Below, in pieces: positions 1 to 7,626 of a stretch of DNA of 64,000 nt. This DNA is from Pseudomonas protegens CHA0. GTDB taxonomy: Bacteria > Pseudomonadota > Gammaproteobacteria > Pseudomonadales > Pseudomonadaceae. Both the position numbers and the translations under genes were made by a program. Where the stretch lies: contig NC_021237.1 in NCBI RefSeq assembly GCF_000397205.1, positions 1,241,001-1,305,000 of the forward strand. The letters are read 5' to 3'. Under the pieces are notes generated by a model that saw nothing but the letters and a program-made list of their open reading frames with translations, was not told the origin of the DNA and searched no databases. Positions within the stretch are counted from its first letter, which is position 1. Each line of letters opens with the position of its first letter.

Positions 1-1119
1 GGCGCGGCCCTGGGCAATGGAGGCTTCGGCGGCGTCCAGCAGGGTCGGGTCTTCGAGCAGCGCCAGGTGGGCGCTGAAGATGTCCTGTTCCTGCTGGTCG
101 CGGCGTTGCCGGGCCTGCTCCAGGGTGTGGCGGATTTCCCCGCGCACCTGGTCCAGTGCGGTGCTCAATGCTTGCCGTTGGGGCTCGGGTGCATGCTGGC
201 CATGATCCTCCGCCAGGACCATGGCGTTGAGCCGCACCAGGGGTCCGCACACCAGGCCCGGCGCGGCGCAGACGCCCGGCAGCACGCCGTCTTCCACGGG
301 GCCTTGGGCGGCCGGGGCCGGTACCGGGGTTTCGCCATGGGCATCTGCGGCCATCGCGGTGCCGAGGGTCTGCAGCATCGCCTGCAGGGCATCCTGGCAA
401 TCGTCGCCCTGGCAACTGACCAGCACTTCTTCCTGTTCACCGATGCCCAGGCTCATCAGGGCAATCAGGCTGGTGCAGGGGGCGCTCTTGTCCTTGAAGG
501 TCAACTGCGAATGGCTGTTGAAGCTCAGGGCGGTCTGGCGCACCAGGGCGGCGGGGCGGGCATGCAGGCCGCCGCGATGGGCGACCTTGATCCGGGCGCT
601 GGCCTGCTGCCCGGATTGCTCTTGAGCCAGCGGCTGCGGGCCCGCGTTGGCGCGCCGGCTGATGTGCAGTAATGGCTCGCCCACCTGGACTGTCGACAGG
701 GTCAGCGGGCGCAGGTCGAAACCCTCGCCATTGGTCAGGATCAGCAGGCTGATCAGGCTTCGGCAATGCTGTGCCACGTGGTCCAGATCAACCCGCAGCA
801 AGGGCTGGCCGGCACGCACCTGCTGGCCTTCCTTCACCAGCAGGGCAAACCCCTCGCCCTGCAGTTCGACAGTGTCCAGGCCCAGGTGCAGCAGCAGTTC
901 GGCCCCATTGGCGGCGCGCAGGGTGATTGCGTGCCCGGTACGTGCGACCTGGATCACCTGGCCGGCGCAGGGCGCATGCAGGGTGTCGTTGAGGGGATCG
1001 ATGGCGATGCCGTCGCCCATGGCACCGCTGGCGAACACCGGGTCGGGCACGCTGCGTAGTGCTAGCACTGGCCCGCTTAACGGGGCACCGAGCGTCAGTT
1101 CGTTATTGTTGTTGTGCAT
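1..1119 (-). CDS. nagF: PTS multiphosphoryl transfer protein EIIA-HPr-EI, GlcNAc type (partial, C-terminus outside window)
   Basis: This is a soluble phosphorelay protein that takes phosphate from PEP (EI), through HPr, to an EIIA domain, and would feed a GlcNAc-specific EIIBC permease. Reading from ATG at 1119, residues 1-150 are an EIIA-Glc-type domain with GHAITL (His63) and the phospho-acceptor LLLHLGLDTV (His78). Residues about 174-260 are HPr with GLHARPAALV (His186). An EI N-terminal domain begins near residue 290 with GVCAAPGLVCGPLV. About 373 codons are present; fusions of this type usually run near 840 residues, so the EI catalytic part lies to the left. It is the last visible gene of the nag operon, 26 bp after nagB. 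The domain order is seen directly; GlcNAc specificity is inferred from the neighbours. A general PTS fusion is the alternative. Confidence 0.93.
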   Translation of the reverse strand, partial: MHNNNNELTLGAPLSGPVLALRSVPDPVFASGAMGDGIAIDPLNDTLHAPCAGQVIQVARTGHAITLRAANGAELLLHLGLDTVELQGEGFALLVKEGQQVRAGQPLLRVDLDHVAQHCRSLISLLILTNGEGFDLRPLTLSTVQVGEPLLHISRRANAGPQPLAQEQSGQQASARIKVAHRGGLHARPAALVRQTALSFNSHSQLTFKDKSAPCTSLIALMSLGIGEQEEVLVSCQGDDCQDALQAMLQTLGTAMAADAHGETPVPAPAAQGPVEDGVLPGVCAAPGLVCGPLVRLNAMVLAEDHGQHAPEPQRQALSTALDQVRGEIRHTLEQARQRRDQQEQDIFSAHLALLEDPTLLDAAEASIAQGRA

Positions 1120-1145
1120 GGCGCAGTACTCGTTGGCGATGGGGC

Positions 1146-2168
1146 TTAGTGAGTGCGGGTCACTTTGCTCAGGTGGCGCGGTTGGTCGGGGTCCATGCTG
1201 CGGGCTTGGGCGAGGCCGGCGGCCATGACGTAGAAACTCTGGATCGCCAGGATCGGGTCGAGTGCCGGGTGTTCGGCACGACTCAGGGTCAGGTCCCGTT
1301 CACCGATGTCGTCCGGAGCGGCCAGCAGCACCTTGGCGCCGCGCTGGCGCATGTCGGCGGCCAGGCTCAGCAGGCCGCCCTGCTCGGCGCCGCGGGGGGC
1401 GAACACCAGCAGCGGATAGTCGTGGTCGATCAGCGCCATGGGGCCGTGGCGGACTTCGGCACTGCTGAAGGCTTCGGCCTGGATAGCCGAGGTTTCCTTG
1501 AGCTTGAGCGCGGCTTCCTGGGCAATGGCGAATCCCGCCCCGCGGCCGATCACCATCAGGCGCTGGCAATCGCGCAGCGCATTGACGGCCAGGCTCCAAT
1601 CCTGGGTCGCGGCCTGGCGCAAGCCTTCAGGCAGGGCCAGGCCGGCTTCGAGCAAGCGTCCGTCATCATTCCAGTGGCCGATCAGTCGCGCGCTGGCACT
1701 GAGGGTGGCAATAAAGCTCTTGGTGGCGGCCACGCTCTGCTCGGCGCCGGCGTGCAACGGCAGGAAGAATTCGCTGGCCGCTTCCAGCGGGCTGTTTTGC
1801 GCGTTGACCATGGCCACGCTGAGCGCCCCGCGCTTGCGCAGCAGGCGCACGCTGTTTACCAGGTCCGGGCTTTGCCCCGATTGCGAAAAGGCGAACACCG
1901 CCTGGCCGCTGACCCGCAGGGGCGCCTGCTGCATGGTCACCACCGACATCGGCAGCGAGGCCACGGGAATACCCACTTGCTGCATGGTCAGGTAGGCGAA
2001 GTAGCTGGCGGCGTGGTCGGAGCTGCCCCGGGCCACGGTCATCGCCACTTGTGGCGGCTGGCGGCGCAGGCGGCCGGCGACCTCGAGCAGCGCCGGGTCC
2101 AGGTGCTGCAACTGGTTGCTCGCGGCCAGGTGCGAGGACAGCGCCTCTTCAAGCATTTTTGAAGTCAA
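1146..2168 (-). CDS. nagB: SIS-domain glucosamine-6-phosphate deaminase (NagB-II type)
   Basis: The 340-residue protein has two SIS (sugar isomerase) halves, with phosphosugar-binding motifs such as ARGSSDHAASY near residue 45 and FSQSGQSPD near residue 95. It resembles the isomerase half of GlmS and AgaS-type deaminases and is unrelated in fold to classic NagB. Its expected job is to turn glucosamine-6-phosphate into fructose-6-phosphate plus ammonia after NagA. The start is uncertain. TTG at 2168 is preceded six bases upstream by GGAG, whereas the ATG at 2156 has no Shine-Dalgarno at normal spacing. Either start overlaps the end of nagA, implying coupled translation. The family and operon position are clear; deaminase rather than isomerase activity is inferred from context. 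Confidence 0.9.
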   Translation of the reverse strand: MTSKMLEEALSSHLAASNQLQHLDPALLEVAGRLRRQPPQVAMTVARGSSDHAASYFAYLTMQQVGIPVASLPMSVVTMQQAPLRVSGQAVFAFSQSGQSPDLVNSVRLLRKRGALSVAMVNAQNSPLEAASEFFLPLHAGAEQSVAATKSFIATLSASARLIGHWNDDGRLLEAGLALPEGLRQAATQDWSLAVNALRDCQRLMVIGRGAGFAIAQEAALKLKETSAIQAEAFSSAEVRHGPMALIDHDYPLLVFAPRGAEQGGLLSLAADMRQRGAKVLLAAPDDIGERDLTLSRAEHPALDPILAIQSFYVMAAGLAQARSMDPDQPRHLSKVTRTH

Positions 2169-3255
2169 TGTCTTCTCCTTCGACCATGACGGCGGTCAGT
2201 GTGAGTGCCCGGTCCAGGCGCACACTGTCGGCCCAGCTGCCAGGTTGCAGGCGGCCGCGTTCAGGGATGCCGAGGTAGTCGGCGGGAAATTGCGACAGGC
2301 GCTGCGAGGCTTCGGCCAGGGGCAGGCCGATCTTCACCAGATTGCGCAGGGCCTGGTCCATGGTCAGGGTGCTGCCGGCCAGCGTGCCGTCGGCCAGGCG
2401 CACACCACCCAGGCACTTGGTCACGGTGTGGCTGCCCAGCTTGTATTCACCGTCGGGCATGCCGGCAGCTGCGGTGGAGTCGGTAACGCAGTACAGGCAT
2501 GGGATCGAGCGCAGGGCCACGCGCATGGCGCCGGGATGCACGTGCAGCAGGTCCGGGATCAGCTCGGCGTACTGGGCGTGGGCCAGGGCCGCGCCGACGA
2601 TCCCCGGCTCGCGGTGATGCAGCGGGCTCATGGCGTTGTACAGGTGGGTGAAACTGGTGGCACCAGCGGCGAGGGCCGCCACGCCTTCCTCGTAGCTGCC
2701 CAGGGTGTGGCCGATCTGCATGCGCACGCCGCGGGCGCTGAGTTCGCGGATCAGGCCGTCGTGGCCGGCGACTTCCGGGGCGATGGTGATCACGCGGATC
2801 GGCGCCAGCGCCAGGTACTGCTCCACTTCCGCCAGCAGTGCGGTGTGGGCGAAGTTGGGCTGGGCGCCAAGTTTGCCGGGGTTGATGTAGGGGCCTTCCA
2901 GATGCACGCCGAGCACTCGGGCGCAGCCTTTGGGGCGCTGTTCGGCATAGCTGCCCAGTTGCTCCAGGACCTGGCGGATTTCCTCGCTGGGGGCCGTCAT
3001 GGTGGTGGCCAGCAACGAGGTGGTGCCGAAGCGCACATGGGTGCGGGTGATGGTCTGGAAGGCATCGCGGCCTTGCATGATGTCCTTGCCGCCGCCGCCG
3101 TGCACATGCAGGTCGATAAAGCCGGGCAGCAGGTAGGGCAGGTCGTTGTCCGCCGGATTGCAGGGGCTGCCTTCGATGGCGATCACCTTGCCGTCCTGAT
3201 GCAGCAGACGGCCGCGGACCCAGCCTTGGGGCGTGAGGATATTGTCTTCGGACAT
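2149..3255 (-). CDS. nagA: N-acetylglucosamine-6-phosphate deacetylase
   Basis: NagA removes the acetyl group from GlcNAc-6-phosphate in the cytoplasm, giving glucosamine-6-phosphate and acetate. The 368-residue protein is an amidohydrolase-superfamily TIM barrel. It has the metal-binding LPGFIDLHVHGGGG motif near residue 45, a GPYINPGKLGAQ substrate region with the preceding HLEG near residue 120, IGHTLGSYEE and THLYNAMSPLHHREPG near residues 180-215, and CVTDSTAAAGMPDGEY near residue 260. The length fits the family. It starts at ATG 3255, 27 bp after the GntR-type regulator stops, and its 3' end overlaps the nagB start. It forms the catabolic core of the operon with nagB and the PTS fusion. 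Confidence 0.96.
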   Translation of the reverse strand: MSEDNILTPQGWVRGRLLHQDGKVIAIEGSPCNPADNDLPYLLPGFIDLHVHGGGGKDIMQGRDAFQTITRTHVRFGTTSLLATTMTAPSEEIRQVLEQLGSYAEQRPKGCARVLGVHLEGPYINPGKLGAQPNFAHTALLAEVEQYLALAPIRVITIAPEVAGHDGLIRELSARGVRMQIGHTLGSYEEGVAALAAGATSFTHLYNAMSPLHHREPGIVGAALAHAQYAELIPDLLHVHPGAMRVALRSIPCLYCVTDSTAAAGMPDGEYKLGSHTVTKCLGGVRLADGTLAGSTLTMDQALRNLVKIGLPLAEASQRLSQFPADYLGIPERGRLQPGSWADSVRLDRALTLTAVMVEGEDIDFKNA

Positions 3256-3282
3256 GGCGTTTCTCTGGCTCCGGAAGCGGGT

Positions 3283-4014
3283 TCAGCGTCGCAGTTCAGC
3301 GACGAAGTCGTAGTAGTCGTTGCGGCAGTAGGTGTCGGTGACCTCGATCGGCGTGTTGTCTTCCAGGTAGCCGACCCGGGTCATCAGCAACATGGCGGTG
3401 CCGGGGGCGATGCCCACCAGGGCGGCGAATTCGTCCGAGGCATTGATCGCCTGGATGTGCTGCAGCGCCCGCACCACGGGCTTGCCGATGCCATCGAGGT
3501 ATTCATAGAGCGAATCCCCGACCGCTTCCGGCTGGGCGATGATGCTGGCCGGCAGGGTGCTCATCTCGATGGCCATCACTGTGTCATCGGCTTTGCGCAG
3601 GCGCTTGAGCCGCGCCACCTTGTCGTTGGGCGACAGGCCGAGGCGGATCAGTTCTTCATGGGTGGGCGGGGTGAGGGTGCGTTCCAGCCATTGGGAGCCG
3701 GGCACGAAACCCTTCAGGCGGAGCATTTCGCTGAAGCCGGAGAGCCGCGACAGCGGTTGCTCCAGGCGCGGGGTGATGAAGGTCCCCGAGCCCTGGCTGC
3801 GGCGGATCAAGCCCTGTTCGAAGAGCACTTCCAGGGCCTTGCGCGCGGTGACCCGGGAGATCCCCAGCAATTCGCTGAGGTTGCGTTCCGACGGCAGTGC
3901 CTGCTCGGCTTTCCACTGGCCGGCATGGATTGCCGCTTCCAGGTTGCGAGCCAGTTGCAGGTACAGCGGAGTGGGTTGGGAGTCGTCGGGGCGCAGGGCC
4001 AGGAGGTGATTCAT
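3283..4014 (-). CDS. nagR: GntR-family transcriptional regulator with UTRA domain (probable NagR)
   Basis: The protein has 243 residues from ATG 4014. It has an N-terminal winged-helix GntR domain (residues 12-75; PLYLQLARNLEAAIHAG, then ALPSERNLSELLGISRVTARKAL) and a C-terminal UTRA ligand-binding domain (about 95-240; EIT-like VTDTYCRNDYYDF at the end). HutC-subfamily members of this kind bind phosphorylated sugars and usually repress their own operon. As the first gene of the nag operon it is the obvious candidate to sense GlcNAc-6-P or GlcN-6-P. An upstream in-frame start at 4101 would add 29 residues unlike GntR proteins, so it was not used. Possible operators (AAGTGGTAT boxes) lie upstream. 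The ligand is inferred. Confidence 0.9.
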   Translation of the reverse strand: MNHLLALRPDDSQPTPLYLQLARNLEAAIHAGQWKAEQALPSERNLSELLGISRVTARKALEVLFEQGLIRRSQGSGTFITPRLEQPLSRLSGFSEMLRLKGFVPGSQWLERTLTPPTHEELIRLGLSPNDKVARLKRLRKADDTVMAIEMSTLPASIIAQPEAVGDSLYEYLDGIGKPVVRALQHIQAINASDEFAALVGIAPGTAMLLMTRVGYLEDNTPIEVTDTYCRNDYYDFVAELRR

Positions 4015-4069
4015 CTGTAGGTTTTCCGATGCGGTTATTAGGTTGTTGTCGCCCGGTAGTGCCGAAAAA

Positions 4070-4237
4070 CTAATACCACTTAGATACCATGTCAACGCCA
4101 CTGGTCTGCTGAAGGTGGCGTAAATCCAGCGTTTACGGGGTGCTTTGAAGGGTAAATGATTAAAGTGGTATTAGGCAGGTCTGACTGCCATCGCCATGGC
4201 GTCGAGTGGCGACCCCTTGCGGGTCGCCAAGTGGTAT
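4070..4237. promoter_or_regulatory. Candidate GntR/NagR operator boxes (AAGTGGTAT repeats)
   Basis: Upstream of the nag operon, CTAATACCACTT at 4070-4081 has a perfect 12-bp inverted partner, AAGTGGTATTAG, at 4163-4174. A third AAGTGGTAT lies at 4229-4237, and GATACCAT at 4083-4090 is a further half-site. HutC-type GntR regulators commonly bind sites with TGGTAT-like half-sites, so these are plausible NagR operators. Binding is inference; the repeats themselves are seen. Confidence 0.5.
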
Positions 4238-4289
4238 GGGCGCAGTGGAAGAGCTGGCGGGGGTAAAAATATTTTTTGCGGAAGGGAAA

Positions 4290-4793
4290 TTAAGGGCGGA
4301 TCTCGATCATGGTGCCGTCCTTGACCAGGCCCCAGACCTCGCGCATGTCGACGTTGCGCATGGCGATGCACCCGTCTGTCCAGTCCAGGGTGTGGAAATA
4401 CTGCTCCGGGAATTCTTCGGTGTCCGGGGTGCCGTGGATCATGATCATGCCGCCCGGGTCCACCCCTTCGCGCCGCGAGCGGGCGGCATCGGTGATGTTC
4501 GGATAGGAGATGTGCATGGCCAGGTTGTAGCGGTCGCTGGTCTTGCGCCAGTCGAGCCAGTAGAGGCCTTCAGGGGTGCGCTTGTCGCCCTCCATGAGCT
4601 TGGGACCCTTGGGTTTCTTGCCCAGGGATATGCGGTAGGTCTTCAGTGGCTTGCCACCGTTGATCAGTTGCAGTTGATGGGCGGACTTGAGCACCAGGAC
4701 CTTTTCGATGACCTTGCCGTCCAGGGTTTCCACGGTGGAGGCCTGGCACACAGCAACGACGGAACAGCACAGCAGGGCAAGCAACCAGCGCAT
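4290..4793 (-). CDS. Exported L,D-transpeptidase family (YkuD) protein
   Basis: The protein has 167 residues from ATG 4793. GTG at 4799 is an alternative start but leaves only four bases after the GGGGA Shine-Dalgarno. An N-terminal signal peptide (WLLALLCCSVVAVCQA) directs it to the periplasm. The catalytic YkuD signature is present: HGTPDTEEFP contributes the His, and WTDGCIAMRNVDM supplies the nucleophilic Cys in place of the usual SHGCIR form. KRTPEGLYW and GMIMIHG are also family hallmarks. Members crosslink peptidoglycan or attach lipoproteins, but this short YafK/ErfK-like form lacks a LysM domain, so its precise substrate is unknown. It stands alone, between the nag promoter region and a Nudix gene. 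Confidence 0.85.
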   Translation of the reverse strand: MRWLLALLCCSVVAVCQASTVETLDGKVIEKVLVLKSAHQLQLINGGKPLKTYRISLGKKPKGPKLMEGDKRTPEGLYWLDWRKTSDRYNLAMHISYPNITDAARSRREGVDPGGMIMIHGTPDTEEFPEQYFHTLDWTDGCIAMRNVDMREVWGLVKDGTMIEIRP

Positions 4794-4841
4794 TGACACG
4801 ATATCCCCAGGCGCACACAGATCCCGTGCACGTTTTATTGT

Positions 4842-5393
4842 TTAACTGATGGCAGGCTGAGAGAGCGGCGGAATGGATTCGGAGCGCACTTCAAAGGCTG
4901 CGGCCCGCCGGTCAGCGAAGAAGCATTCTAAGGTACGGCCGACGGTGCGGAAAGCCAGCTCGGACCAAGGGATATCGGCTTCGTCGAACAACTGCACTTC
5001 CAGGCTCTCGGGGCCGGCGGCAAAGTCCAGGTCGGCGAGCTCCGCGCGAAAGAACACATGCACCTGGCTGATGTGCGGCACGTCGATCAGGGTGTAGATG
5101 CTCAGGCCGCGCACCCGGGCGCAGGCCTCCTCGTAGGTTTCGCGAATGGCCGCCTGTTCGATGGTCTCGCCGTTTTCCATGAAGCCTGCGGGCAGGGTCC
5201 AGTAGCCCAGGCGCGGCTCGATGGCGCGACGGCACAGCAGCACCTTGCCCTCCCAGGTGGCAAGGCAGCCGGCGACGATATTGGGGTTCTGGTAATGGAT
5301 GGTCTGGCAGTGGTCGCAGACATAGCGCAGGCGCGAATCGCCTTCGGGAATGCGCTGGGTCACCGGGTTGCCGCACTGGCTGCAAAATTTCAT
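4842..5393 (-). CDS. Nudix hydrolase with N-terminal zinc ribbon
   Basis: This 183-residue protein begins with a zinc ribbon, CSQC at residues 4-7 and CDHC near 26-29, followed by a Nudix domain. The Nudix box GFMENGETIEQAAIRETYEEACARV (about residues 70-94) keeps the Gx5Ex7REUxEE pattern. The zinc-ribbon-plus-Nudix layout recalls the NADH pyrophosphatase NudC, but it is shorter and lacks the NudC N-terminal domain, so the substrate cannot be named; nucleoside diphosphate-X compounds are the family norm. It is divergently oriented from a second Nudix gene (CoA pyrophosphatase type) with about 147 bp between them. Confidence 0.85.
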   Translation of the reverse strand: MKFCSQCGNPVTQRIPEGDSRLRYVCDHCQTIHYQNPNIVAGCLATWEGKVLLCRRAIEPRLGYWTLPAGFMENGETIEQAAIRETYEEACARVRGLSIYTLIDVPHISQVHVFFRAELADLDFAAGPESLEVQLFDEADIPWSELAFRTVGRTLECFFADRRAAAFEVRSESIPPLSQPAIS

Positions 5394-5502
5394 GTGGGGT
5401 ATCCGAAAAGGCTGGGGCTATCTTGGCGCGCCAGCCCCGTTGTCGGCAAGTTGTCGTTAAGCGACATGCCCGGGGGCGGGGGTTGGGCCGAAGATTGGAT
5501 TG

Positions 5503-5515
5503 GTGCATGATGCAC
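5503..5515. promoter_or_regulatory. Perfect 13-bp palindrome between divergent Nudix genes
   Basis: GTGCATGATGCAC at 5503-5515 is a six-plus-one-plus-six perfect palindrome, 26 bp before the CoA pyrophosphatase start. It could be an operator serving either divergent gene. No regulator can be assigned. Confidence 0.25.
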
Positions 5516-5540
5516 GGTAGCCAACAGATCGAGATGCCTC

Positions 5541-6140
5541 ATGCTGGACGAGCTACTTCATCGGGTAAGCCACTACACGCCGCGTACGCTGGAGACCGAC
5601 CGACGTTTTCCCGAGGCTGCGGTGCTGGTGCCCATCACCCGCAGCGAAGAACCGGAACTGGTATTGACCTTGCGTGCCAGCGGGCTGTCGACCCATGGCG
5701 GCGAGGTGGCTTTCCCTGGTGGCCGGCGCGATCCGGAAGACCCGGACCTGATCTTTACCGCGCTGCGCGAGGCCAAGGAGGAAATCGGCCTGCCGCCGGG
5801 GCTGGTGGAGGTCATCGGGCCTTTGAGCCCGCTGATTTCCCTGCACGGAATCAAGGTCACGCCTTACGTCGGGGTGATTCCCGACTATGTCGAATACCAG
5901 GCCAATGACGCCGAGATCGCCGCCGTTTTCAGCGTGCCCCTGGAGTTCTTTCGCCAGGACCCCCGTGAACATACCCATCGCATCGATTACCAGGGGCGCA
6001 GCTGGTACGTCCCCAGCTACCGCTTTGGCGAGTACAAGATCTGGGGCCTGACCGCGATCATGATCGTCGAGCTGGTCAACCTGTTGTACGACGCCGGAAT
6101 CAGCCTGCATCGCCCGCCGAAAAACTATATCGATACCTGA
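5541..6140 (+). CDS. CoA pyrophosphatase-type Nudix hydrolase
   Basis: The protein has 199 residues. The UPF0035/CoA-specific motif is seen as LTLRASGLSTHGGEVAFPGG (about 44-63), directly before the Nudix box, with REAKEEIGL near residue 78. This combination marks NudL/YeaB-type enzymes, which split CoA and acyl-CoA to 3',5'-ADP and 4'-phosphopantetheine. The C-terminus IWGLTAIMIVELVNLL is also typical. It starts at ATG 5541 with only a weak Shine-Dalgarno (GAGATG). A gamma-carbonic anhydrase follows after 56 bp on the same strand. The family is clear; the substrate is inferred from the motif. Confidence 0.9.
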   Translation: MLDELLHRVSHYTPRTLETDRRFPEAAVLVPITRSEEPELVLTLRASGLSTHGGEVAFPGGRRDPEDPDLIFTALREAKEEIGLPPGLVEVIGPLSPLISLHGIKVTPYVGVIPDYVEYQANDAEIAAVFSVPLEFFRQDPREHTHRIDYQGRSWYVPSYRFGEYKIWGLTAIMIVELVNLLYDAGISLHRPPKNYIDT

Positions 6141-6196
6141 AGCCATCACTTCGCATGGCATAAACCCGCGGCTGCCTGAGCCATGAGGACAATAAG

Positions 6197-6721
6197 ATGA
6201 AATACCGCCTGGGCGACGCCCGAGTCGAGACCCATCCACAGAGCTGGGTTGCCCCGAATGCCACGCTGGTGGGCAAGGTCAAATTGGAGGAGGGAGCCAG
6301 CGTCTGGTTCAACGCCGTGCTGCGCGGGGACAACGAACTGATCCTGATCGGCAAGCACAGCAACGTCCAGGATGGCACGGTGATGCACACCGACATGGGC
6401 TTTCCCCTGAGCATCGGTACCGGCGTGACCATCGGCCACAATGCCATGCTGCACGGCTGCACCGTGGGCGACTACAGCCTGATCGGCATCAACGCGGTGA
6501 TCCTCAATGGCGCGAAGATCGGCAAGAACTGCATCATCGGCGCCAACTCGCTGATCGGCGAGGGCAAGGAAATCCCCGACGGTTCACTGGTCATGGGCTC
6601 GCCAGGCAAGGTGGTACGGGAGTTGACCGAGCCGCAGAAGAAAATGCTCGAAGCCAGCGCCGCGCACTACGTTCATAATGCCCAGCGTTATGCCCGAGAC
6701 CTGGTTGAGCAAGAACAATGA
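6197..6721 (+). CDS. Gamma-class carbonic anhydrase family protein (left-handed beta-helix)
   Basis: The 174-residue protein is made of hexapeptide repeats forming a left-handed beta-helix. Candidate metal-binding histidines are in [19 protein letters not shown]. It belongs to the YrdA/PaaY/gamma-CA group, trimeric cytoplasmic proteins of which only some have shown carbonic anhydrase activity. It starts at ATG 6197 after GAGGACAATAAG and overlaps the DUF1289 gene by ATGA (6718-6721), so the two are probably translationally coupled. Catalytic activity cannot be judged from sequence alone. Confidence 0.88.
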   Translation: MKYRLGDARVETHPQSWVAPNATLVGKVKLEEGASVWFNAVLRGDNELILIGKHSNVQDGTVMHTDMGFPLSIGTGVTIGHNAMLHGCTVGDYSLIGINAVILNGAKIGKNCIIGANSLIGEGKEIPDGSLVMGSPGKVVRELTEPQKKMLEASAAHYVHNAQRYARDLVEQEQ

Positions 6722-6933
6722 CAGCCCCTGAAAGACCCGTCGCTTCGCCCTGCGTGAGCATCTGTGCCCTGGACGAGCAGGATATCTGCACCGGTTGCCA
6801 GCGCACGGTGGACGAGATCACCCGCTGGAGCCGCATGGACAACGCCGAGCGGCGTGCGGTCCTGGCCCTGTGCCATGAGCGGGCCAAGTCCAGCGGCTTG
6901 CTGTGGATGATCGGCTCCAGCTCGGCAAGTTGA
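6718..6933 (+). CDS. DUF1289 domain small cysteine protein
   Basis: This 71-residue protein has the DUF1289 pattern [20 protein letters not shown] followed by TVDEITRW, with four cysteines that look suited to metal binding. DUF1289 proteins (YdhL-like) are of unknown function. It overlaps the upstream gamma-carbonic anhydrase gene by four bases (ATGA), a sign of coupled expression. After it comes a REP pair, then the VUT transporter gene. Confidence 0.85.
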   Translation: MTAPERPVASPCVSICALDEQDICTGCQRTVDEITRWSRMDNAERRAVLALCHERAKSSGLLWMIGSSSAS

Positions 6934-6941
6934 TCCGCTGG

Positions 6942-6997
6942 TTTCGCCAGCAAGCCGGCTCCTGCAATCTTGTGCAGGTGCCAGCGTGCTGGCGAAA
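6942..6997. repeat. REP-type inverted repeat
   Basis: TTCGCCAGCAAGCCGGCTCC on the left and GTGCTGGCGAA on the right form an imperfect hairpin typical of Pseudomonas REP sequences, placed between the DUF1289 and VUT genes. Confidence 0.65.
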
Positions 6998-7065
6998 GGG
7001 CTTCTTGGCCCAGCCCCGGGCCTGCAGTAACCTGTGCACCTTCCTGACAGGTACCCTTCGCCCCC

Positions 7066-7533
7066 ATGTTCTTCCTGATCGCCTATATCAGCAGTGTCGT
7101 GCTGATCAACTACGCCTTTTCGTCTGCCCCGCATCTGGACATCATCTGGTCGGCCTGGGGCGGGTTGGTGTTTGTCCTGCGGGACATGGTGCAGACTCGT
7201 TTCGGCCACGGCGCCATCGTCGCGATGCTGGCGGCCCTGGTGCTGTCCTATGTGACCTCCGATCCGACCATCGCCCTGGCCAGCGCCACGGCATTCGCCG
7301 TCTCGGAATGCATCGACTGGCTGGTGTTCAGTATCACCAAGCGGCCCCTGCATGATCGTCTATGGATCAGCTCGGCCCTGAGCATTCCCCTGGATACCTT
7401 CATCTTCTTCGGCATGATCGATGCCTTGACCCCTGGGGTGATCCTGACCGCCCTGGGTTCGAAGTTTGCCGGTGTCACCGTGGTCTGGCTGGCCATGGCC
7501 TGGCGTTTGCGCAAAGCGGCGTGCGCCGGCTGA
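7066..7533 (+). CDS. VUT family membrane protein (YhhQ/queuosine-precursor-transporter-like)
   Basis: The protein has 155 residues with four to five predicted membrane segments (from MFFLIAYISSVVLINY; AIVAMLAALVLSYV; ALASATAFAVSECIDW; a segment around FIFFGMIDALTPGVILTALG). VUT-family (DUF165) proteins include YhhQ, which imports the queuosine precursors preQ0 and preQ1. The ASATAFAVSECIDWLVF block with its acidic residue is family-like. At 155 residues it is shorter than YhhQ (about 220), so the substrate is uncertain. The only in-frame start is ATG 7066, and no Shine-Dalgarno precedes it (CCTTCGCCCCC). It lies just upstream of purT, and both concern purine-type molecules, which may be coincidental. 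Confidence 0.72.
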   Translation: MFFLIAYISSVVLINYAFSSAPHLDIIWSAWGGLVFVLRDMVQTRFGHGAIVAMLAALVLSYVTSDPTIALASATAFAVSECIDWLVFSITKRPLHDRLWISSALSIPLDTFIFFGMIDALTPGVILTALGSKFAGVTVVWLAMAWRLRKAACAG

Positions 7534-7626
7534 GCCAAAGCCCGCGCTTCATGTAAAATGCCGCTCCCCATGGGTCGCCCGCCTGGCGCTCGGCCCTCGA
7601 TGATCCGCTCCTTTGAGGACCTTCAG

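Noticed and set aside
7020..7065. A preQ1 riboswitch ahead of the VUT gene
   Set aside because: Only one short hairpin is visible, with none of the A-rich tail and pseudoknot pattern that I would expect; retained only as a low-grade finding.
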